From the NCBI GenBank assembly GCA_963842515.1, contig CAWJGO010000002.1, positions 1,116,001 through 1,180,000 on the forward strand: 64,000 bases of DNA, read 5' to 3'. Origin of the DNA: CADEED01 sp963842515. Lineage in GTDB: Bacteria > Pseudomonadota > Gammaproteobacteria > Steroidobacterales > Steroidobacteraceae. Below the pieces are notes generated by a model. That model was not told the origin of the DNA, did not search any database, and worked only from the letters and a program-made list of their open reading frames with translations. The translations under genes and the position numbers were made by a program. Numbering within the stretch: position 1 is the first letter of the stretch; every line of letters starts with the position of its first letter. Below, in pieces: positions 45,312-55,755 of this stretch.

Positions 45312-46825
45312 CCTTCACCTCCAGTCCGCCAGCTGCTCGCCGCGAAATCCTCGAGCGCCTTCTTTGCGCCGGTGCAATCCTCGCCTTCGCAACGCGACCG
45401 GAGCACCACGATCGACGCCAGCGGCGACCCGAACAATGAGCGTACGGCGTAATTCAGTTGCAAGGGCAATGCGCGGGAGTGCCATGCATCGTCCACGCGA
45501 TACGCGTGCCACAGCAGCCAGTGGTCGCCGCGCGCGTCAACGACGTGCGAGGCCGACCATGGCGCGGGCGAGGCCTGCCGATCCCGCTGCCGCGTCAGCG
45601 CCGGGCCCAACGCGGAATTGCCATAGCCAATAAGTTCTTTGCCCTGGTGCTGGCGCGCATACACGGCGCTATACCCCTGCACCTGAGCCGAGTCGCTGCT
45701 GAACAGGGCGTTGACCTCGCGATCGGCACCGACGAATACCGGCAGCCAATCATTCGGGGAGACAGCACTGCGACTCCATCGGCGCGAGTCGGCGGGAAGT
45801 GGATCGGCCAGCGAATCGGGCATGCTCCCTGCGGACTTGAGGTAACTCCAGACCGGCACTGCGGAGAGCGCCACGAGCATGAGCGCCACCGCCGGGCGCG
45901 CAATGGCGGTGGAATCCGCGTGCTCGGGTCGCAACTTCTCAGCCACCGGTCCTGCCGGCCAGCGTCGTGCGATGAGGAAGTAGACGGTCATCGTGCCCAC
46001 GAACATGAACCAGCCGAACGAGTAATGCTCCTCGGCGACCAGGTAGTGCCGCATGTTGGTGACATGTCCGACGACGACGATGATGAACACGCGCACCCAG
46101 TTGGTGATCAGCGCCAGCACGCAGGCGAGCATCACCAGTCGCCAGCGAAGCTTCCACGTATCGCGGTTGATCTCCCCGTGCAGGACGGCGATCGCGCAGG
46201 CGACGATGAAAAAGTGCAGGCCACTGCAGCCGCCGGCGATCTCGAAGATGCCAGCGGGTATCTGGATGTTGTTGCCGACGAAGAACGCCGGGATATCCGC
46301 CATGCGCAGCATCGCGCGCACCGCAATGACCGAGGTCCACTGCAGCAGCGGATTGATCGCGCCCCACACCGGGATGGCGAAGTACAAGTACAGCACGGGC
46401 AGCGTCATGCCCCGCGCGATCTGCACCCCCATGCAGGTGACCAGCGCCGTGAGCACCATGACCGGCAACAATGTCTGATGCACGATTTGCAGACTGGCGC
46501 GGTAGGCGATCACCCAGACGAGCCCCTGCAGCACCAGCACGGCAGCAGCGGCCGGCACCGCGGCCAGCTTCTGGTGCCCCCATCGATCCCGGCCGCGCCA
46601 CAGCAGCCAGAAGGTGATTGCCAGGATGGCGTAACCATGGGTATACGCGCGCTGGACATTGTCTTCCCAGCGCTCCATCAGTGAGAGCGTGGTCGGCCAC
46701 AACACCAGCAGACTCGCGAGCAGGATGCCGATGGCCAGCGCGGCACGCGCGATGCCGCCGGTCATGACGCGAACGCGAACAGCCGACACGCGCTCCGGTG
46801 ACTTCAGGAGCTCTCCCTCGTGCAT
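45308..46825 (-). CDS. xrtA: Exosortase A with EpsI-type C-terminal domain (XrtA/EpsH)
   Basis: 506-residue membrane protein that cleaves and transfers PEP-CTERM proteins. It has about eight hydrophobic segments, catalytic Cys200 in IAGGCSGLHFF, Arg245 in TNWVRVFIIVVVGH, and a candidate catalytic His267 in EEHYSFGW. A periplasmic EpsI-like domain follows (residues about 320-506), with NDWLPVFVGADREV and WLLWHAYRVDD. ATG at 46825 lies just after the PrsR stop; another ATG at 46765 is possible. Upstream overlapping frame is a shadow of prsR. No substrate with a PEP-CTERM tail is encoded in the window. Confidence 0.95.
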   Translation of the reverse strand: MHEGELLKSPERVSAVRVRVMTGGIARAALAIGILLASLLVLWPTTLSLMERWEDNVQRAYTHGYAILAITFWLLWRGRDRWGHQKLAAVPAAAAVLVLQGLVWVIAYRASLQIVHQTLLPVMVLTALVTCMGVQIARGMTLPVLYLYFAIPVWGAINPLLQWTSVIAVRAMLRMADIPAFFVGNNIQIPAGIFEIAGGCSGLHFFIVACAIAVLHGEINRDTWKLRWRLVMLACVLALITNWVRVFIIVVVGHVTNMRHYLVAEEHYSFGWFMFVGTMTVYFLIARRWPAGPVAEKLRPEHADSTAIARPAVALMLVALSAVPVWSYLKSAGSMPDSLADPLPADSRRWSRSAVSPNDWLPVFVGADREVNALFSSDSAQVQGYSAVYARQHQGKELIGYGNSALGPALTRQRDRQASPAPWSASHVVDARGDHWLLWHAYRVDDAWHSRALPLQLNYAVRSLFGSPLASIVVLRSRCEGEDCTGAKKALEDFAASSWRTGGEG

Positions 46826-46827
46826 GT

Positions 46828-48203
<1,376 letters not shown>

Positions 48204-48207
<4 letters not shown>

Positions 48208-50231
48208 GAGGCCACCGGCAGGATGAAAGAGAAATGCGTGCCCGCGCCCGGCCGACTTTCGACTTCCACCTCACCCCCCAGACTGCGGGCCAGCTCGCGC
48301 GCCTGGTAAGCGCCGATACCCATGCCCTTGGAACCCTTGGTGCTGTCGAATGGGCGGAACAATCGTTGCTGTACGAATTCCGGATCCATGCCGACACCGT
48401 CGTCGCGCACGGTGAGCCGTACATGGGCGCCGGCGCGTGCGGCGTCAACACTAACGCTGCCGGACTCCGATGTCGCGTCCTGCGCGTTCCGCAAGACATG
48501 TTCGATCGCCGTTACCAGCTGCTCTCGCTCCGCGGCAACCAGGCAGTTGAAATTGGCGCCGTCCGAGAAAGTCGGATTCGGCCGACGCGCCTTGCATCGT
48601 TCCACGGCCAGCGAGACGACGTCGGCCAGCATGACCGGCGGCGTCGCACGCTTCTCTTTGCCGCGGCGGCTCAACTGCTCGATCAGCCGGGTGATGCGCT
48701 CCGACGTGTTGGCGATGGTCGCGATCGCATCGTCGATGAATTCCGGGTTGTGCCGATGCTTGACCGCGTTGCCGACCACCATCGTCAGTTGCGCTGCGCA
48801 ATTCTTGAGGTCGTGCATGACGAACGCCGTGAGGCGGTTATACGTCTCGAACTGGCTGAGCTCGGTGACCCGCCGATCGGCATCGTGTTGCGCGAGCAGC
48901 GTCGCGACATGCTGGCCCATGGTATGAAGCAAGTCGCGGTCCTCGAAAGATAGTTCGAAAGGCGGCGGCGGATCGAACAGCACGAAGAACCCGACCAGCG
49001 TATCGAGCCGGAAGATCGGCGAGACGATGCGCAGGCGCGTGTCGTCGTCGATCCACGGTGGTACCGCGACACTGTCGTAGAGCAGCGGCTTCGAGCGCCG
49101 CTCGGGCAGGTCGATGATCCAGCGCCGCTGCTGCATGAACTGCACCATGTCGTCGTCCTGACGCACCGGCGCGGCGTTGGGAAATTCTGCCGGCGCGATC
49201 GGCCAGCCGGCCACCGCCACGAATCGCTTGTCGGACTGTTCGCGAATGAACAGCAGGCCGCCCGGCGAATCGAGCGTCTGCGCTACGGCATGGACGCAGG
49301 CGCGATGGACATCGGGCTCCACGGAGCCGGACAACGTCTCGCTGAACCTCAACCATTCGATGCGGTAGTCGTACTTGTTCGCGTAGAAATGCTTGCTCAG
49401 GAACACGCGCAGGCGCCTGTGCATCGCAGCCGAGGTCACGAGGATTATCAGCACCGCGAATGCCCCGACCAGGAATACACCGCGGGCGAACTCGCCCCAG
49501 TCGCCGCCGAGGCGCCGGATCGCATAGCCCGCCGCCGACATGATCAGTAGATAGGCGCCAGCGGCCAGGAACGTGGTCGTGTAGAAGGTCGCCTGGCGCG
49601 AGACGAACATGCGCAAGTCGGTGTTCGGCAGCCGCCGCGCGCCGAGTGCGACGAACGGGACGAGCATGGCATTCACGAAGCCACGCGCGTACCAGCTCAC
49701 GCTGTCCAGGCCGCCGAGCAGCTCGGCCTGCGAGTACAGGAACAGGTCATAGGTGGCCAGTCCGCCGACGCCGATCGCCAGAAACTTGAGTCCGCGCTGC
49801 GCACTCGCGCCGGAATTTCGATATAGCTGCTCGATGATCAGCAGCGTCAGCAGCGCGATCGCGACGCCGCCGGCGGCGACCGCCAGTTCGATCGGCCGCC
49901 AGAGCACGCACGCCAGGATCCAGGCGGCGAACATCAGACAAGCGACCTTGGTGAGAAAGCGCGGCAACACGACCGGCGCGATGCCGAGCAGCGCGTAGAC
50001 CCAGGCGGCATCGCGCGCGATCTCGAGAGTCACCACCACCCAGGCAGTGACTCTGAAGTTCGACATATCGAGTGTCAGGACCACCGCCCAGAGCACTGAT
50101 ACCACGGCGGCGATCAGGAAGCGGCGTCCGGCGCGCGTGACATCGTGGCGCAGCGCGGTTATCAGCAGGCCCGCCAGCACCAGCCATGCCACGCCTGCCA
50201 GAGCGTGACCGGTCAGCCCAAGCACGTTCAT
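48204..50231 (-). CDS. prsK: Membrane histidine kinase PrsK
   Basis: 675-residue sensor kinase. About eight N-terminal membrane segments (residues 1-290), a GAF-like domain (SVEPDVHRACVHAVAQTLDSPGGLLFIRE), an atypical H-box FVMHDLKNCAAQLTMVV, and the ATPase domain with an N-box LVTAIEHVLRNAQDAT, G1 RDDGVGMDPEF and G2 GSKGMGIGAYQARELARSLGG. The HDLKN form is characteristic of this family (TIGR02916). It is the partner of PrsR, with which it overlaps (ATGA). The signal sensed is not known. Confidence 0.94.
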
Positions 50232-50245
50232 CGGCTGGCGCTCAT

Positions 50246-51649
50246 TTACCGGGCACCTTTGCCCAGCAACACGACCTCGACTGTCTGCAGGAGAATCATC
50301 AGGTCGAAGAGCAAGCTGTGATTCTTTACGTAGTAAAGGTCGTATTGCAGCTTCTCGAGCGAATCCTTTTCAGACGATCCATACGGGTAGCAGATCTGCG
50401 CCCAGCCGGTGATGCCGGGCTTCGCGCAGTGGCGTTCTTCGTAATAAGGGATGGATTCCGAGAGTTGCGCCACGAACTGCGGGCGCTCGGGTCGCGGGCC
50501 GACGAAGCTCATGTCACCGCGCAGAACGTTGAGGATCTGCGGCAGCTCGTCGATGCGCAGTTTGCGAATGAAGCGGCCGACGCGCGTGATGCGATCGTCG
50601 CCGCCTGTCGCCCAGCGTGCCTGGCCGTCGCCCTCGGCATCGACGCGCATGCTGCGGAATTTGAGCACCTCGAAGTCCTGCGCGTCGAGCCCGACTCGGC
50701 GTTGCCGATAGAGCACCGGCGCCCGCGGCCCGTCTTCCAGCATGATGGCAAGCGCCGTGAGCAGCATGAACGGCCAGGTGATGAGCATCAGCGCCAGCGA
50801 GGTGAGGATGTCGAACGCTCGCTTGGATGCCTGACGCATGCCGTCGCGCCGGAAGCCGTCGGCGAAAATGATCCAGCTCGGATTCAGCACGTCGAGGTGC
50901 ACGCGCCCCGTCTCACGTTCCAGGAAGCTGACGATATCAACGACCTCGACGCCGGCCAGGCGGCAGTCGAGCAGTTCGCGCACCGGGAATTCGCGGCGGC
51001 GATCGTCCATGGCGATCACGATTTCGTCGACTCCCAGATGTTTGGCGAGGTCGTGCAACTTCTGCACTTCGGAGCTCAGTACCTTCGCGGGCTCCACCAG
51101 CACCTGCTCCCCGGGAACGGGCAGATAACCCACGGCGACGAAACCGCGCTGGTCCGCCCGGCGACGCAACTGCGCGAGACTCTGCGCGCGCTGCCCCGCG
51201 CCGTACACGAGCACGCGCCGCTTGAACGCTTCTTCGTCCAGAAACGCGCCTTCGACAGCACGGATGACGACGATGAGCACAAACGACAGCGTGATCCAGG
51301 CTAGCAACTGGCTCGGCATCGGCCGCAGCAGCGGGACGAAGTAGGCCCCGATGGCGAGCAACACGAGTGCGAGCAGGTGCGCGACACCCGCCCGCAACAA
51401 CAGTCCTAACGTTCGTGCGCGCTGACGGGAGTTGTACAAGCCCATGGCGCTGAGTGCGATACCCACGCCGAGCGTGAAGAAGATGACCTTGGGGAGCATG
51501 TCCTGCCAGTCGGCCAATACTTCGTCGATCGAGCGCCCGTATGCCAGGACCTCGACCGTAAACGGCGCGAAGAAGATGAGCAGAGTTTCAAGCGCCGCAA
51601 GGATTGCGAGCGACAAGTTCAGGTACTGGTTGAGAATTCGGATCTTCAT
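50246..51649 (-). CDS. Undecaprenyl-phosphate sugar phosphotransferase, XrtA-associated
   Basis: 467-residue polyprenyl-phosphate hexose-1-phosphate transferase that starts repeat-unit assembly. Four to five N-terminal membrane segments, a cytoplasmic CoA-binding-like domain (VLVYGAGQRAQSLAQL), one more membrane segment (SLALMLITWPFMLLTALAIML), and the catalytic domain with RRVGLDAQDFEVLKFRSM, DGQARWA, FIRKLRIDELPQILNVLRGDMSFVGPRPERP. It fits TIGR03013/TIGR03025. First gene in the long minus-strand operon, so the operon promoter should lie in 51650-51912. Confidence 0.94.
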   Translation of the reverse strand: MKIRILNQYLNLSLAILAALETLLIFFAPFTVEVLAYGRSIDEVLADWQDMLPKVIFFTLGVGIALSAMGLYNSRQRARTLGLLLRAGVAHLLALVLLAIGAYFVPLLRPMPSQLLAWITLSFVLIVVIRAVEGAFLDEEAFKRRVLVYGAGQRAQSLAQLRRRADQRGFVAVGYLPVPGEQVLVEPAKVLSSEVQKLHDLAKHLGVDEIVIAMDDRRREFPVRELLDCRLAGVEVVDIVSFLERETGRVHLDVLNPSWIIFADGFRRDGMRQASKRAFDILTSLALMLITWPFMLLTALAIMLEDGPRAPVLYRQRRVGLDAQDFEVLKFRSMRVDAEGDGQARWATGGDDRITRVGRFIRKLRIDELPQILNVLRGDMSFVGPRPERPQFVAQLSESIPYYEERHCAKPGITGWAQICYPYGSSEKDSLEKLQYDLYYVKNHSLLFDLMILLQTVEVVLLGKGAR

Positions 51650-51912
51650 CGACTACGTGAGCCCCGCATCCTTCGGCCTTTGCTTCCTGAGTCAGCAACT
51701 ATGTTAACAACCCGCCGCAAGTGCTTACGGACACTGTGAATGTCTCGCGAGCACCGACGCAGGCGGTTTTGGAGCGCCGAAGGCGCAGCGAGTGTCAAAT
51801 TCCCCGACAAGCGACGGTGGGGCGGCATGATGCCTTTGTCTTCAGGGTTTGTTTGAACACCCGGAGCGTGCGATGCGGCGATTCAGAGCGCCATCACACT
51901 TTTTGATCGGAT
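51650..51912. other. 263-base non-coding stretch before the core EPS operon
   Basis: This gap between tRNA-Glu and the first gene of the long minus-strand operon should hold the operon promoter. I see no clear sigma-54 (-24/-12) element with right spacing and no convincing coding frame. It also contains the 3' trailer of the tRNA transcript. Confidence 0.4.
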
Positions 51913-51987
51913 GGCGTCCCCAAGGGGATTCGAACCCCTGTCGCCGCCGTGAAAGGGCGGTGTCCTGGGCCTCTAGACGATGGGGAC
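51913..51987 (-). tRNA. tRNA-Glu (anticodon TTC)
   Basis: Complete 75-base cloverleaf, CCA encoded. The acceptor stem GTCCCCA/TGGGGAC closes, the anticodon loop is CTTTCAC within the stem CCGCC/GGCGG, and the T-arm loop TTCGAAT is standard. It lies 27 bases downstream of tRNA-Ala on the same strand, so they are likely co-transcribed. Confidence 0.97.
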
Positions 51988-52014
51988 GCAGGAATCAAAA
52001 AAACTTCGACCAAG

Positions 52015-52090
<76 letters not shown>

Positions 52091-52267
52091 ACGCGAGGCG
52101 CGGCAAATTACGGTCCAGTGTCAGGTATGTCAAGTAAACAGAAGCGATTGCATCACATCGTGACAAATTCGCTGCATAGCACCCGTTCACTTTATTTCCA
52201 AGTCCCGAGTCCCCCTGTGTCTGCGGGTAGTGACACGTTGCTCAATGTGTTTTTGCACGTTCTACTC
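52091..52267. other. Leader region between tRNA-Ala and riboswitch
   Basis: AT-richer non-coding stretch expected to contain the divergent promoters for the tRNA pair (minus) and for the riboswitch-led lipoprotein gene (plus). No certain promoter boxes were assigned. Confidence 0.4.
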
Positions 52268-52362
52268 GCCGCCAGAGCAAAGGCATACCCGTCGTGAGGC
52301 GGGGACGCAAAGCTTCCGGTCTGAGGCGCCAACCTGGCGACAGATAGCGGGGTTGCCGGCAA
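52268..52362 (+). ncRNA. Cyclic di-GMP class I riboswitch (GEMM-I aptamer)
   Basis: The conserved core is present in order: CAGAGCAAA, a P1b-type hairpin CCGTC-GTGA-GGCGG (52289-52302) with a GNRA tetraloop, then GGGACGCAAAGC, CCGGTCTGAGG, a second hairpin GCGCCAACCTGGCG region that supplies the receptor side, and ATAGCGGGGTTGCCG. All the universally conserved GEMM blocks are found with usual spacing. It lies about 104 bases before a surface lipoprotein gene in the same orientation, so c-di-GMP should control that gene. Confidence 0.94.
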
Positions 52363-52367
52363 GAGCG

Positions 52368-52389
52368 ATGCACCTAAGTGCGTTTTCTT
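52368..52389 (+). terminator. Intrinsic terminator of the riboswitch expression platform
   Basis: ATGCAC-CTAA-GTGCGT forms a 6-bp stem with a tetraloop (one T-G pair) followed at once by TTTCTT. Located six bases after the aptamer, it is a natural expression platform. Whether ligand binding favours read-through or termination cannot be decided by eye. Confidence 0.65.
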
Positions 52390-52465
52390 GTCGTCATCCC
52401 GAAGTCGTGGTCGCCGCTACAACGCTTCGGTGCTCCGTCAAGACTAACGATCGGTAGGACGAAAC

Positions 52466-53977
52466 TTGAGAACTTGCGGCCCACACCTCGCGCTGATTGC
52501 ATTCACCTCCCTCGCTCTCGCCGCCTGCGGCGGCGGAGAGGACACTACCGGCGGCTCGAACTCCGGAGCCAATCTGCCGCCGATCATCACCGGATCCCCG
52601 CCGACCGCGCTGGCAGCCGGAACGCCGTATTCGTTCACACCGGTAGCCGCCGATCCCGAGGGTGATTCCCTCACGTTCAGCGCCACGAACGTCCCGGCCT
52701 GGGCCACCTTCAATGCCGCCACCGGATCACTGACGGGCACGCCGGGCGAAGCCCACACCGGCATGACGCAGATGATCTCCATCGAAGTCAGCGATTCGAA
52801 AGCGGTGGCGCAGCTGCCGGCGTTTCGCATCCAGGTAAGCAGCTCTGCGACCACGCCGCCAGGTGCCAATCGCCCACCGACCCTCGCAGGTGTGCCGGCA
52901 ACGGCCGCCAGAGTCGGGCAGATCTATACATTCGCTCCCGTCGGTGACGATCCCGACGACGACTCGCTCACCTACACCATCCAGAACCGTCCGAGCTGGC
53001 TCACCTTCACCGCAGCGACTGGTCAGGTGAGCGGCACCCCGGCGACGGCGAACATCGGCAGCACCGGACCGATCGTGATCACCGTGAGCGACGGGCAAGC
53101 CTCGGCCACATTGCAGTTCACGCTCACGGTATCTGCGGCGCCCTCGACGCCGCCGGCGAATCGGTCGCCAACGATCACCGGCTCGCCCGCGACCGCCGTC
53201 ACCGTGGGCAACTCGTACGGCTTCTCGCCGGTCGGCAGCGACCCGGACGGCAACTCGCTGCGCTATTCGATTCAGAATCAACCGAGTTGGGCGTCGTTCA
53301 GCACCAGCACCGGCCGCCTCTCGGGCAGGCCGGCCGCAGGCAACGTCGGCACGTCGGCTCGCATCACGATTTCCGTGACCGACGGCACCGCGACCGTATC
53401 GTTGCCGTCGTTCACGATCCAGGTGGTGGCAGCGGCGAATCGCCCGCCGACCATCAGCGGCAATCCGCTGACTTCCGTGCTGATGTTGTTGGGCTATTCA
53501 TTCCAGCCGAGCGCCAGCGATCCTGACGGCAATACCTTGACCTTCAGCATCCAGAATCGCCCGGCCTGGGCCACGTTCAGCACATCGACCGGCCGGCTCT
53601 CCGGCACACCGGGCCTCGCTGACATCGCCACCTACTCCAACATCACCATCTCGGTGTCGGATGGCACGGCGATCGCTTCGCTGTCGCCGTTCTCGCTGTC
53701 GGTGCTGCAGACCGCCAGCGGCACGGCCGCAGTCAGCTGGGTTCCGCCCACTAACAATACCGACGGCAGCACGCTCACGAACCTGGCCGGCTTCCGCATC
53801 GCATACGGCCGCTCAGCGGACGATCTGGACCAGTCTGCGAACGTGACCAATCCCGGCCTGACCACGTACACGGTCAACAACCTCGCTTCCGGGCAGTGGT
53901 TCTTCGCGGTTCACGCGGTGAACGCCGCGGGCGTCGAAAGCGATATTTCCAATGTCGCCACCAAGACGATTCCGTAA
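52466..53977 (+). CDS. Putative-Ig (He_PIG) repeat and FN3 surface lipoprotein under c-di-GMP control
   Basis: 503-residue lipoprotein. Signal peptide with lipobox ending LALAAC, followed by a Gly/Ser/Thr linker. Four tandem He_PIG-type cadherin-like repeats of about 95 residues follow, each with the signature PPTI-G-P, Y-F-P-A-DPDG--L-FSI-N-P-WA-F---TG-LSGTP (first at about 40-125, then 135-220, 230-320, 325-415), and a C-terminal FN3 domain (about 420-503). TTG at 52466 is the start, with TAGGA eight bases before. Such proteins are adhesins or glycan-binding matrix proteins; a c-di-GMP riboswitch upstream supports a biofilm role. Confidence 0.85.
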   Translation: MRTCGPHLALIAFTSLALAACGGGEDTTGGSNSGANLPPIITGSPPTALAAGTPYSFTPVAADPEGDSLTFSATNVPAWATFNAATGSLTGTPGEAHTGMTQMISIEVSDSKAVAQLPAFRIQVSSSATTPPGANRPPTLAGVPATAARVGQIYTFAPVGDDPDDDSLTYTIQNRPSWLTFTAATGQVSGTPATANIGSTGPIVITVSDGQASATLQFTLTVSAAPSTPPANRSPTITGSPATAVTVGNSYGFSPVGSDPDGNSLRYSIQNQPSWASFSTSTGRLSGRPAAGNVGTSARITISVTDGTATVSLPSFTIQVVAAANRPPTISGNPLTSVLMLLGYSFQPSASDPDGNTLTFSIQNRPAWATFSTSTGRLSGTPGLADIATYSNITISVSDGTAIASLSPFSLSVLQTASGTAAVSWVPPTNNTDGSTLTNLAGFRIAYGRSADDLDQSANVTNPGLTTYTVNNLASGQWFFAVHAVNAAGVESDISNVATKTIP

Positions 53978-53979
53978 CT

Positions 53980-55383
53980 TCAGATTGCCCGGTCGAGGCG
54001 CGCGAGCGTGCGCGCCTGGCCGAGCAGCGCCAGCGTGGCGTCGATGGGCGGCGACACCGTTCCGCCCGACACCGCGACGCGCAGCTGGTTGCGCGACTTT
54101 GCCGAGGCCGAGCGCCTTCTCTTTCGCGAAGCCCTCGAGCGCGGCATGCACCGCCGGAGCATTCCAGGTCTCGATGCGCCGCGAATCGCGCGCGCAATTC
54201 GCCCAGCAATGCTCTGGCATCGGCCGTGAGGTGTTTTTCCGCCGCCTTGGGGTCGATGCACGATTTCCTCGGCGAAGAAGAACCGGCTGTTCTCGGCCAT
54301 TTCCTTGAGCGTCTTGGCGCGCTCGCGCTGCGACGAGCGACGATGCCTTCGAGCAGCGCGTCGTCCTGCGAGTAGACGCCGAGCCGCGCCAGGTGCCAGC
54401 GCAGGTGCGGCACGATGTCCTTCGGGTTGCGCGCGCATCATGTGCTGCTGGTTGAGCCACAGCAGTCTTCTCGAGGTTGAGCGCCGACGCCGACTTGTTG
54501 ATGTCGCGCACGTCGAAGGCCGCGATCATTTCCTCGCGCGTGAAATACTCCTGGTCGCCATGCGACCAGCCGAGGCGCACGAGATAGTTGAGCAGCGCCT
54601 CGGGTAGATAGCCCTGCTTCCTGGTATTGCAGCACGCTGACCGCGCCGTGGCGCTTGGAGAGCTTGGCGCCGTCCGGGCCCAGGATCATGGGCACGTGCG
54701 CATAAACCGGCGGCGTCTTGCCGAGCGCCAGCAGCATGTTCATCTGCCGCGGCGTGTTGTTGAGATGATCGTCGCCGCGGATCACGTGCGTGACGCCCAT
54801 GTCGGCGTCGTCGACGACCACGCAGAAGTTGTAGGTCGGCGTGCCATCGGAGCGCGCGATGATCAGATCGTCGAGCTCCTTGTTCTGGAACGTGACCTGG
54901 CCGTGCACCACGTCTTCGACCACGGTCGCGCCCTCCTCCGGATTCGCGAAACGCACCACCGGCGGACGGCCGCTCGCGGCGCCCGGGCCTTTGCCATGGC
55001 GGCAACGGCCGTCGTAACGCGGCTTTTCCTTGCGCGCCTGCTGATCGGCACGCATGGCGTCGAGATCTTCCTTGCTGCAGTAGCAGTGGTAGGCCGTGCC
55101 CGCCTTGACCATGCCGGCGATGCACTTCTTTGTACCGGTCGAATCGCTGCGTCTGGTAGAACGGCCCTGGCATCGTGCTCGCAGCCCGAGCCAGTCCATG
55201 CCCTCGAGGATCACCTTGCACCGCGTCCGGCGTCGACCGCTCGAGGTCCGTGTCCTCGACGCGCAGGATGAACTGGCCCTTCATGCGGCGGGCATACAGC
55301 CAGCTGAACAGCGCGGTGCGCACGCCTCCGATGTGGAGCAGGCCCGTAGGGCTGGGGGCGAACCGGGTGACGACAGAAGTCAT
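53980..55383 (-). CDS. gltX: Glutamyl-tRNA synthetase, multiply frameshifted
   Basis: GluRS of about 465 residues when frames are joined. Present in different frames: FAPSPTGLLHIGGVRTALFS (HIGH motif, HIGG form), ILRVEDTDLERST, YHCYCSKEDLDAMR, FNFCVVVDD-type strand, THVIRGDDHLNNTPRQ, and KLSKRHGAVSV (KMSKS motif), NYLVRLGWSHGDQE, LLWLNQQH and a C-terminal helical end. I resolve breaks near 55217, 55184, 55172, 55135, 54611, 54469, 54432 and 54355; most are single surplus bases. Since the gene is normally essential and every conserved block is intact, sequence error is more likely than decay, although a decaying second copy cannot be ruled out. Confidence 0.85.
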
Positions 55384-55668
55384 GAAGCGGGATTTCCTGC
55401 GCAGAGGAGCACTTTTTGGGGCGCGAATCGTAGCATTCGCGCGCCCGGCGCGGCTGCCCGGCTATTGCTCGGGCGCTGCGCCAGGCTTGAGCACGGCGGC
55501 CTCGTTGAACGCCATGAAGCCGTCGAGCGATTCGGCCGGGCCGCCTTCGACGATCTGCACCTCGCTGCCACGAACCTGCACGCGCGTCGTGCCATCGGCG
55601 CCGCATTTGATTCGTCGGCGGACGCTCTTTAGACTCTCGCCCCTCTCGGCAGGACGACAAGTCCCGGC
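55384..55668. other. Gap between gltX and tRNA-Val with a possible small minus-strand frame
   Basis: A frame ending at about 55464 reads RIKCGADGTTRVQVRGSEVQ and continues to NEAAVLKPGAAPEQ, an amino-acid composition plausible for a short protein of 50-60 residues. It has no ATG, GTG or TTG start that I could support, so it is not called as a gene. The gltX promoter should also lie here. Confidence 0.3.
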
Positions 55669-55743
55669 GGGCGGTTAGCTCAGCGGTAGAGCACTGCTTT
55701 CACACGGCAGGGGTCACAGGTTCAAGCCCTGTACCGCCCACCA
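55669..55743 (+). tRNA. tRNA-Val (anticodon CAC)
   Basis: Complete 75-base cloverleaf with encoded CCA. Acceptor GGGCGGT/ACCGCCC, anticodon stem CTGCT/GGCAG around loop TTCACAC (anticodon CAC), T-loop TTCAAGC. Divergent from gltX; its nearest downstream gene converges. Confidence 0.95.
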
Positions 55744-55755
55744 TTCAACTTGCGA

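Noticed and set aside
51988..52014. A third RNA gene between tRNA-Glu and tRNA-Ala
   Set aside because: Only 27 bases of A-rich spacer, no structure.
53980..55383. gltX as a pseudogene
   Set aside because: All catalytic blocks are intact in successive frames with no nonsense codons beyond those caused by the shifts, and most shifts have the same sign. Sequencing error is the simpler reading, though a second gltX elsewhere in the genome would reopen the question.
55464..55640. Small minus-strand gene after the tRNA-Val start
   Set aside because: The frame looks protein-like but lacks any acceptable start codon and ribosome-binding site; kept only as a note.
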